Shown here piece by piece: positions 51,569 through 62,700 of a stretch of DNA of 64,000 nt. Source of the DNA: Cladopsammia gracilis (lineage: Eukaryota > Cnidaria > Anthozoa > Scleractinia > Dendrophylliidae); assembly GCA_022457155.1 (NCBI GenBank), contig JAJGOT010000138.1, positions 1,240,501 through 1,304,500 of the forward strand. Reading direction: 5' to 3'. The notes below the pieces were generated by a model that did no database searches, was not told the DNA's origin, and saw only the letters and a program-made list of their open reading frames with translations. The position numbers were made by a program, and so were the translations under genes. Each line of letters starts with the position of its first letter. Within the stretch, counting starts at the first letter, position 1.

Positions 51569-53697
51569 TGAAACGAGAGGAACAAGTGCTTCTAGAGCTC
51601 ACTGAGGAAAGGGAGAATCGGCAAGAACTAAGCTTATTTGAAGGCGATGAACGCGACGTCCTGGAAGATGAATTTGACATAGAGTTTTGGGTCAAGGTAT
51701 TTTTGCATGTTTACTATTTGTAAGGGCGTGTTCTTTTGCATACATAAGCTTTCGGCGGGCACGAAGCTCTCGGTACGCCTTATAGGGTTGGCTGAGAAAA
51801 CAATAGAACAAACAACAGAAGAATGGACCCTAGCCCTGAAACAATAGAGCTTCGTGATACCCAGGGCCAATACAATTAGAGGTTCTAAAAAGGTTCATGG
51901 CACCTGCTAAGCTTTAACTTCCATAAAATGACATACAGTGTACCTTCTTGTTACTTATTTTTGCGGGACTTACAGTGCGGCTACTGTTACCATGTACCAA
52001 GGTCACCCAGCCAAAATTAACCAATCACAAAGTAGAACGGGGACAATAAGTTCCAACATTTTTAACTTGAGTGAATAAAATGTAGAGTAGTCTCTTCTAC
52101 TCGCTTTGTCACAGTGCCGACCTTTGTCGCCATGACGGGAGAAAGAAACAGGACATATGTCCCAATTGATATCAATCTCCCATGGAGACCAGACCACAAC
52201 ACCGGGGACTATGTCCTCTACTCATTTTCAAACAGTGATGTGGGTTCCCTACTATTTTAATGTGAGAAGGTGTAGGAGACAAAGCCAACGGCTTAACGTC
52301 ACCGCCCAATGACGCAATCATCTGAACTGAGACAAGGTGTTTGAGCACAGACAGCATGATCTTACCAGTTATTTAAAGACCCTGGTTAGTAGTCCAGGTG
52401 GGATTCAAACCCATGACCTCCCGTTCTGCAGACTGGTGCCCAATTAACTGAGCTAACTAGGAGGTGGTTAAAACAATGAAATTTCAACTTGTTCACTCAT
52501 GAAGCTTATGTTGTTAAGCTAGCGTCGACTTTTCAATTTAAAAAGTTGAGTAGTTTCACATGCTACATGATGAATGTCATGTATCATGCAAGTGAGTGGG
52601 AACTGATTTCAAACTGTATGAAAGCAGTGAACACAACGCTCGTATGTTTGGGCAAATTGCGTGGCGGATTTGCGTGTCTGCAGAGCAATGGCAAAGTTGT
52701 TGCAGTGGAATCATCTAAGAATCTGATAAAAGAAAGCTGCTAGCGCTTAGGGAGGGTTCATCATTTAAGTAGGGGGGTATGTCGATTTCAGATTTTTTTC
52801 CTTACAATTTTTGGAAGCCCCCCCCCTATTATTTGGTGTGTTTGTTTCCTGGCCCCCCCTCATTGCATATCCCACAACTGTCAGGGGCACCCAACGAATC
52901 TCTTTCTCACTTTATCTGTTCCCCAGTGGAATTCTTGCTGGCTTGCAAAATATTCTGTACATATTTTTTTAATTACTATTTTTGCTCTGGTTGACTTGAG
53001 AAAGGAGTCGCAAGAACAAACTGTGCTGGTTAACTTGAGCAGATTGAAAAGAGACTGGATCGAAGCAAATCAGAGGAAACTTTGGGCAAATTTAAGCAAT
53101 ACTTAGAGATACCCAAATAGGTTAAGTTCGAGACGGCAGTAAATGTACAAAACAATAAAGAAAAAGCTTCAAATAGTTTTATATTAATGTTTCATTAGTT
53201 CCCAAGCCCCTTTTGGCAACTTTTTAATTGCTGGCTGGGAAACAGACATTTTTTTTATAATATTATATCTGACTGGGAATTTCCCTATGTGTTATGCTGG
53301 GAAAAAGGAACAGATATATTTTTCTCAGCAATGTAGAAGAATACCTGGAAATGCTTTTATATCATTTATTTTAATTTACATTGTATTTGAGTAAAATAAT
53401 ACATTTTACCAAAGATTGTTCGTTGGGTGCCCCCCCCCCCCCCCTCCTCCACCACCACCAAACAAAAAACCCTGATGACTAAAACAAGACATTTTTAGTC
53501 TCAAAATTAACCAGCAAAAATATTAATTAGTTTATTGAGAATGGAAAACTTAAATTTAACAAACTGATAAGCATAAATAAAAGGATACAACTTACATTTA
53601 CTGCAGTCTTTTAAACCAGCTAAAAATGGCCATTATGATTTGGTTTGTTGAGGCATCATTCCAGTAGTATTTCATGTGAAAGATAATAATAATGATA

Positions 53698-53735
<38 letters not shown>

Positions 53736-56700
53736 TATTTTAAATGTTAAACCCTTCAGCAAAAGCTGTTATAAATGGGTGCCCTGAGCTAATAATAATA
53801 ATGATAAAAATAATATTATTCATTCATTGAAGTCAGGTTGAAGTCAGATTTTGAGATGCTCAATTGTCTACAATATGGAACTCTGCAGATTACAGAGTTA
53901 GGATTCATAGAGCACGGGAAGACAGTGGCCATGGGGAGGCTGATGCAATTATTGATGGTGGCTCAATCAAATGGGAATATTTCCCAAGATTCCATGACAA
54001 ATCAGACGAGAAGATTAAGGAAATGACCCTAGTGGACTATGAAAAACACAAAGATGATAGAATGGAGAGAAATGCTTGGAGGGTGGCCCATGACATAGCA
54101 TTGCGTATTGACGATGCACCTGTATTTTCAGATTACATCAATGCCTTTGTAACACAGAGGGAGGAAGACACCTTTTTTTTAAACAGAACCCAACTGCAAG
54201 ATTACATGACAGCATCCGAAAGTTCAAAAACACATGTATCTGGTTATAAATATTTCTCTAAGATTTGCAACAGTATATAAACGAGCACTATGATGTTGGA
54301 GAGTTGTATATGTTTTTTGTTAAAGACACCTTTAAAGTTAGGAAAGAGCAGCAGTGCATGTCATGTACAAATGGGTGGCAAGGCCCCATGATGGACCGAA
54401 TCTCACGCCCCTTCCCTGATAAAGAGACATTAAGGTACAAAAGTGTATTTGAATCCCCGGCAACCTCTCCAGATGGAAAAACATGGCCAGTGGATGATTT
54501 TATGCCTACAGTGTAGAGCACAAATTAAGAAATACTTTAATGAGCCTCCTAGTGACACAAAGAGACCTCTGTGGAGGAGGGAGGAACACAGAATTACAAG
54601 TAAATGTTCTCAGAAAGCAAGCATCAGTGTGAGTTTATTTATATTCATTGACATGGACTGCTATTTATAAGCTCCAGCTATACTAAAACTTCATTTACAG
54701 ATCCTCCTGCTAAATATGAGTAAACTGATGGTGGCAGTTTTTATTGAATATTTTGATGCCCGTCCCCCCCCCCCCCCCCCCTTATACCTTCTTTCACATC
54801 GGGAGAAATTTTCGATAGCCCCCCCCCAAAAAAAACCTCACAGCTAACAACCTAAAAAGCGTAACAACCTAACACCTATATTAACTATTTAAATTATTAG
54901 TACTTAGTTCAAAATGTGTGTAGGTATTTTTAAAATATAGTTGTAAAAATTAATGAGTAAATAAAGTATTGTTGTTGTTGTTGTTGTTGTAGCTAAAAAT
55001 CGACATAGCCCCTCCCCCTACATAAATTATGAACCCTCCCTTACCAACGCAGTTTTACAGCTTGCCCTACTTGACTGGCAAAATACTCCAACTGAAGGTA
55101 TGAAGAGTTCACTTGCACAGTGGATGTTTGGAAGGTGCACCAGAACCCCAGGGCTCAAGACTAACACTAGGCAACTAGCCAAAGTCTGGTAAAAATTTAG
55201 TTTTGGCTGGTGGATTTTTGCTTTCACTAGTCATTTAGTGACATTTTGCTAGTGAAAATTTATTTTTGCTAGTGAATTGAAACCTGTCATCAGCCACTAG
55301 GCGAGTAAGCTAAAACATTAGTCTCGAGCCCTGGAACCCTGTTGCCGACTTCAAGAGAACTCCTGAAACCCCCTCTAGTCAGAGATGTGTGGAAGAGAAA
55401 GCTCCAAAGGAAAGAATTCAGATGCGTTATTTCAACCAAAATGTGAAAAAAGAACTTCTAAGTCTTACTGAGGGTGATGTTGTACGTATGAAGCTGCAAT
55501 ATAAGCCTCAGATGGAAAGCACCGTCAGATCATTAATGGTGTCAGAACAGAAGGTGGCAGGTTGTTCCGAAGAAACTGCAGACATCTTCAAGTCAAGAGA
55601 ACCATTCATGTCTAAATTAGATGCTGATGTTGAAATTCTGAGTCCTATTCTTAACTGTCCACCAACAGAAGTCAATACAGAACCAGCAACAGCAGAGAGC
55701 AGCACAGGTCACCCAACAGGAATGTCCAGCGAGCAAACAGACCCACAATCAGCAACAAAATTGTTGAGACACTTTTGTGTAAAGGGTATGTTTTGGGAAA
55801 ATAGCAAACCCAATCCCCCCACCCCCTCCCCCCAAACAAAGTTGCATTTGTTGTTGCCCACAGACTACCTTACCAACCATACAACATTGGATAGGGGGTG
55901 GGGGTGGAGATCACTTATTGAGATAACCTTACAGTAAAAGTTTAAGAAAAGGTAGGAAAAGTTTTTTTTGGACAAAGCGTCTCAACTAATTTTGACACTG
56001 ATTGTAGGACCTCAAGCCATTAGGCCAGCTTTATCAGCCGAGTGTCACAAGTACAGTGCAGTTACTCATAGTGGACGCTCTATTCGTCTCCCTAGCTACT
56101 TGAAAGACTGTTTAGAACTAGATTTTTACTTTTTAAAGAATGCAATTTCTGAATATTTCAATGGGCAATTTCAGTAAAGTTGTTTTTATTAATTCAATTC
56201 ACTCTTCTGTTATAGTTTAGTTTCATTCATGGAGAAGGAAAGGTGTAACATTATCATGTCACGCAATCGCTTAATGTTTACTGTAATTCTATGTGCTCAT
56301 GGAATTAACTGATCTTGTAAGTGGTTTTTGGCATTATGAAATGTTCTGGATTCCAACTTAATGCCAGTTTGTGCTAGTTATTTCAGTGGAATCGTAATAG
56401 CTGTATCTTGCATAGCAGGCACCAGTTCATATTTATAGGGCAAAGTTTAATTTTGTGACAGTGCTGTATCAACTGTCAAAAAGTAGATGGAAACCAGATT
56501 GTTTCTTGACAAATTTAATCCTTTTTTGTTGTGTATAATTTATTTATATACACTTAATTAAAGTTAAATTTATACACTTCTAATGAAGTTCTATTTTGTA
56601 TCTTTCATCCTTATTATTTTGTGGCGTACCTGGAAACTAGCTCTTAAACTAAGCATACCGACCATGCTGAATAAAGGATTGAGTGATTGATTGATTGATT

Positions 56701-59700
56701 GAAAGAACAATCGAGATTGGAACAGTCTTCCCAACGATACTGCAAGCATTGACCTTGGCCTCTTTTAAGCAGAGGCTTGCCAGTCTTGATTACTAGACGG
56801 TTGTATCGAAAACTAAGACCCATGAAAATGAAGACCTAAGACCTAAGACCAAAATCTAAGACCTAAAACTAAAACCTAAAACTAAGACCTAAAACTAAGA
56901 CCTAAAACTAAGACCCCCTATAATTTACCTTTTTTTTACCAGGGTCTTAGTTTTCGTTTTTTCAAAAACTAAGACCTAAAACTAAGACCCCCTTTAAAGG
57001 CCGTTTTTTTCTTTTCCCAAAGCCAATTTTGTTTTTTTAATCCGTTATTCAGTATAAGACAACAATAAAAACGATATCACGAGTGACTTAGGCCTTTTAT
57101 TTCTTTAAAGGTCGTTTTTTCTTTTTCCAAAGCCAATTTTATTATTTCAATCCGTCATTTACTATAAGACAATAAACAAAAACCAGATGCGAAGTCTATG
57201 GCAAAAGTCATTTTGACACTGCTTACCAGGGTCTTAGTTTTCGTTTTTTCGAAAACTAAGACCTAAAACTAAGACCCCCTTTTATTTCTTTAAAGGCCGT
57301 TTTTTCAGTTCACTTGAAATGGAAGCGGCCACAGTCGAGGAAAACACTGCTCAAAAGAAGCGATATTCATGTCAAATGATCGCACAATAAACAGAAAATG
57401 TTATAAAAAAGGACAGGCTAAACACGACTCCCACTCGTCGCAAAAAGTATTTTAAAAGCCTAAAGTGTAAAGCTTTCCCAGTAAGACTTCAGAGAGGATC
57501 GCGCCTTTAGATTCGGTGCTATAGCTCTATTGGTATACATTGTGGTTTCTTTTGTTGCAAGATAAATACTTATCGGCTAAACTTTGTTTTCGCTTTGAAA
57601 GTGCTAGGATCGTTAAATTTCTCAGGCCGTGATTAAATGTCTAAAGTCTGCGGTGTGCAAGACTTGAGAGAAAGTGTTTCCGGCATCACGGATATGGGCG
57701 TCTTAGATCCGACTCTCAAAAAGCCGTAGTCTATAATTCCACTGCAGTGAAATCATGAATTCTTGCAATAATGTTAAGATCCTAAGTTAGTTCTGTAGTT
57801 GAGTAGTGTGTCTCAGTGGAGCTAGGATGAACCTCGTTTGATTTGGCATCCAGCAGATAATCTGCAACATAGTTGCTGTTTTGTAAACTTTAGGCTTTAA
57901 AAATACTTTTTGCGACGAGTGGGAGTCGTGTTTAGCCTGTCCTTTTTTATAACACTAAATTGGCTTTGGAAAAAGAAAAAAATGGCCTTTAAAGGGGGTC
58001 TTAGTTTTAGGTCTTAGTTTTCGAAAAAACGAAAACTAAGACCCTGGTAAAAAAGGTAAATTATAGGGGGTCTTAGTTTTAGGTCTTAGTTTTAGGTCTT
58101 AGTTTTAGGTCTTAGTTTTAGGTCTTAGATTTTGGTCTTTAGGTCTTAGGTCTTCGTTTTCGTGGGTCTTAGTTTTCGATACAACCATTACTAGACATGA
58201 CCTGATTCTTTTCCTTTATTTATTGATTTGTTATAAATTAAGTTTTAATGTTATTGTTGTAAGTGTATACTTTTAATGCTTGCGAAAATCTTCAGAAGTG
58301 AAGGAGGCAAGTTTGATAGAAGATAAGATAAGATAAGATAAGAACTTTATTAACGTGTCAAAATTGCTAGCATACAATGTATACTAATTGGGGACACCTA
58401 ACTACACTATAACTACAATAATAATCTAATAATTAATAAAATATAAAATGTATGTACATATATAAATATAGAGAAAGTATATAAATATAAAAGATCGATT
58501 GTCAGTTATTGCATAAAAAAAAACAGTCTTTACAAGTATTATCTAGCAGGTTTGTGAAGTCAACCAATTTAATGCGCTTTTTAAAAGAAGAAGAAAAAAA
58601 ATGCAAATTTGAACTAGTGGCAAACAAGCTTTAATACCTCTGAGCTCCATCTAGGTTTCGACTGTGTGACTTTCATCCACAATGCATGCTACCATATTTG
58701 TGTCAACAACAAATCTTTTGATTTCAGTCAGATTTGACAAATTGCTTGTCTGTGGTGGCTTTAACTGACGTGTACACAATGTTGTACTTGCTTCAGTCAG
58801 CAGATGTCTCCACAACTTGGTCACAAATTATGCTTTGCCGAGGCAAAATAACACTACAATAATACTAGCAAAGCCTGTTCCTCCCGTCAAGCCAACTAAA
58901 TGCAACAAGCCTAGCTGTTATCGTGGGTCACAAGAAAAATCCTTCATTTTTCTTTAACCATTATTATTGAAATTCTCTGCATTTTTAGTTTATAATAAAA
59001 TCTTGTTATTATACAGGTTCGACAAAAGCAAGGTGAAGAAACATCATGGAAGAAGGCCATGGATGAGGTGCGTGTTGAAAGGCTGATCCAAAAGTACAAA
59101 GACAGCGGCAACATGGATAGCAATGATCCTGCACTATTGATGTTAAAAAGGTGGCCATTAACCAAACAGTATAAAGATAATTCAGACCATCTTCCAAGCC
59201 TGGAACAGTTGGTATGTGTGGCACACAAATCTTCTGTAATTAAGTTACATAACGGGTGTTCTAAGTAATGCATTTAAGTGCTGGATTTGTTATTGAAAGA
59301 ACAACTTTATTTTTTCTCGTGAATAGGCAAAGCGTGTGATATACAAATTAGTCACTCCATATTGTCTTTCAGTCATTAACTTGTTAACTTGTAAACATGT
59401 TACCTTTTAAACTCCCCAGGGTATTATGTAATGTCTCATTTCAAACAGTGTCATGCTAAGATGTTTTCTTATTATTTTGTAAACTGAATATACGCTTATT
59501 TGTAATTAGCATCAAGAAAATCTAAAATTAATATTACCGGTAAGTTGTTTCGTATTCACAAGATGACTCTTAGAGCCCCTTTGATTCTTTTCAGTCTGTT
59601 AGTCTTTTTGTTTGCTTTTCCTGTTTTCAGTAATAATGAAATATCTTTTTCTACTTCAATTACTCATGCACAAAGTGTAATGAGTTAAAAAATACCCTTC

Positions 59701-62700
59701 GTTTCTTTTATTCTTTTTATTTTTTTGTGTCACGACTTTGCATGCAAATTTATGCACACATATTTTATCATATTTAACCGGGTAATCAGGTCAAATTCTA
59801 TGATAATGGCTGCCGCACTCAGCATGTGCTTGGTTTTCAAAACCACAGTTTTATCTTCTCGGAGTAATTACACACATTTAAAATTATTCAAAATGGAAAG
59901 AGAAAGCTTTAAAGAATACTCAGAAGCCTCTTTAGTGGAGAAAAAGGAGATCTTTAAGCAAGGAAATCTTGCTTCAAGGAACTTCATACATTTTCATCAA
60001 TGCGGGGCAAAGTTTCTTTTGAAGAAGCCGAGTTTTAAAGAATTTTCAAGCAGTCGAGTCAGGCCGAGGGACTTCAACTTAAAATAAAGTGCATTTTTCG
60101 ATGGAAATTAATGTTGATATCAATTTGTGATTGACTTTTTCTTTGTGTTATCGTTAGTTTTGGAGAAATGTTTATAAAACGTGTTCAAATTCAGTTGCTA
60201 TGATATATATCTGATATTATGTAAATAAAACAAGACCACGGCCGTCAATGGGTTAAAGGAATTAAGCTGTAAACAAATGCTGCGACGATCTACTAGCTTC
60301 AAAAACGCTTGACTTGCAGAGTTATACAGCCTCAAATGCAGTCTTGACTGGGTTGGTACAAAACGTGGACTCTCCCTTCTGGACCCCCCTTTTGGACCCC
60401 ATCTGGACCCCTTCTGGACCCCCATCTGGACCCCTATCTGGACCCCCATCTGGACCCCCTTCTGTACCCCCATCTGAACCCCCATCGATATCTGGGCCCC
60501 CTTTTTTTCTTCCAGGAAATGGCCAAATGACAGTTTTGAATTAATACACATGTTCAAAGTAGGAAAAAATGTAAAAAAATATATTAAAATTGAAATGAAC
60601 AGAAGATAAATTAAATCAACTGGCGACTGGAATAGGAACTGGAGCGCTATAAAAATTATTACAACATTTCCCGCCTTTATGATTGCACCATGAGCTCTTT
60701 ACAAAAATGCAATTACCGCTGACCAATTCTTACCTGGCTGTTAAAATGGAGGGGAGTGTTTTTCAGGTTTCTTTTAAATTATTATTAATTTGATGTAGAA
60801 TCTGGTATTTTCAGAGACCATAATTATTTGTAGTTACCAAGTGGGCAAATGCTCCTGTTATCACACAGTCATTGTCGACAGCAAGAGGTTCTAACCCCCA
60901 TTCTTTGTTAAATCCTGTAATGACATTAATGTTGTCAGTGTTTCAACAGAATGAAACACTGAGTGGAAATAGTGTAGCATGACATGTATTATAAACGGAA
61001 AGTGAAACGTGGCAAGAGCACATTGTGGTGCAAATTTGTTGAACCAAGCTAAAATGTGTTCGACAGAGAAGAAGATATGGCTTTTGCAAGCAGCTTTAGA
61101 CTTTCTTTTCACGGTATGTCATTATTATTTATTGATGGTCTTCAAAAAGACCAGATTCTACATAAAGTACGAGTAATAAATAAACCTGAAAAACATTCAC
61201 CTCCATTTTAACAGCCAGGTAAGAATTGATCAGCGGTGGTCATTATGTAAAGAGCTGATGGTGCAATCGTTAAGGCGGGAAATATGTATTATAGCACTCT
61301 TCAGTTCCTTCTCCAGTTGCCCAGTTGTTTTATCTTCTATTTATTTCAGTTTTAATATTATTTTGTTTTTGCATTTTTTCCTACTTTGCACACATTTTTT
61401 AAATCAAAACTGTCATTTGACCATTATTTTATTGGAAGAAAAAGAGGGGGTCCAGATGGGGGGTCCAGATAGGGTCCAGAAGGGGTTCCAGATGGGGGTC
61501 CAGAAGGGGGTCCAGATGTGGTCCAGATGGGGTCCTGATGGGGGTCCAGATGGGGGTCCAGAAGGGAGTCCCGATGGGGTCCAGATGGGGGTCCAGATGG
61601 GGTCCAAAAGGGGGTCCAGAATGCGTGGTCCACATTTTGTACTGACCCATCTTGACTACTGTTTGAGAAATGTCAAACCTGTCTTGAGCAGCAAACCGCA
61701 AAAAAATGCAGGGAAGAACAACGTTGCAAACCTGTTTCTTCACTAAACACAACAAGAGTGTTTACTGCAACTGAAGTGACATTGGCCATGTAGCCTCACT
61801 ATGAAAACAAACCCTCGCTTTGGTCTCAAAATTGCTAAGATCCCAGATGTTGCATGACCAGGGTTCTCCCTGAATTTTAGCTCAGCAGGTAAGGGATTTT
61901 TGCTAAGCGGTAAAGGGAAAACTGTGTGTCTGTGTGCTTTCCAGGGGCAAGCGGTTACGGGCGGTAATAAGTGCTGCTTCAAGCGGTAAATTTTACCGGT
62001 TACCGCCTGATAAGGAGAACCCTGATGACGTCATATGCGTATGTTTTGCGACGTCATACACCCCCTCGAGCTAGCCCTGCACAATGCTCGGACGCTCGGA
62101 CACACGCACGGCTGCGCCCGCAAAACATTCTACTAGCCATGACCATGACAAATGACAGGTATAGGTTCTATGAGTATGGAGCTCCACGAGCAAGCTTTCA
62201 GCCTGCAAGAGATCCACTATGATGTTCACATTGTGTTACATGTATCTGCTGACATGAGAGAGGAAATACTGGAACGTATTCACACAGATCACCAGGGCAT
62301 AACAATGTGTTGTGTCGTGCCAACCTGTCTGTGTGGTGGCCGGTTTTTCCAAAGAGATCAAGGCAAAGGGTGAGTCATGCCACTTCTGTCAGAAAAACCA
62401 ACCATCTTAGAGGAAAGGACCACTGATGACCACAGTCCTACCCGACAGGCCATGGCAGAAGGTGTCTACAGATTTTTTAGAGCTAGCTGGTTGGAAATTC
62501 CTGGTGGTAATGGACTACTACTCAAAGTTCATCGAGTTATTAAGCCTGGTTGAGATAACAGCCAAGTTGTCATCCAAACGCTGAAGTCAGGATTTGCACA
62601 ATGGGGGTATTCCAGAGGAATTAGTAAGCAACAAGGCGAGTTCAAAGCAAACTAAGGTTTGATTCAAGCACACTTCATCTAGTCTGCATCACCACCAGGC

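Larger units (their letters stand above)
52670..56180 (+). pseudogene. Ty3/gypsy integrase remnant split by two DNA elements
   Basis: Before 52750: QSNGKVVAVESSKNLIKES, the integrase region after the catalytic Glu. After 55040: LALLDWQNTPTEGMKSS. After 55334: LLPTSRELLKPP, then LSLTEGDVVRMK (the usual chromodomain-side segment), and at about 56060-56110 SGRSIRLPSYLKD, the usual pol end. The three parts are contiguous in a normal element. Stops and frame changes are present, so it is not functional. Confidence 0.7.

Noticed and set aside
52385..52464. A tRNA gene on the minus strand
   Set aside because: A and B boxes are good but the anticodon stem does not pair, and a SINE-like body follows.
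61258..61755. Open frames with GPDGG or SGPPSGP repeats
   Set aside because: Translation of the GGGGGTCCAGAT minisatellite; collagen-like appearance is accidental.
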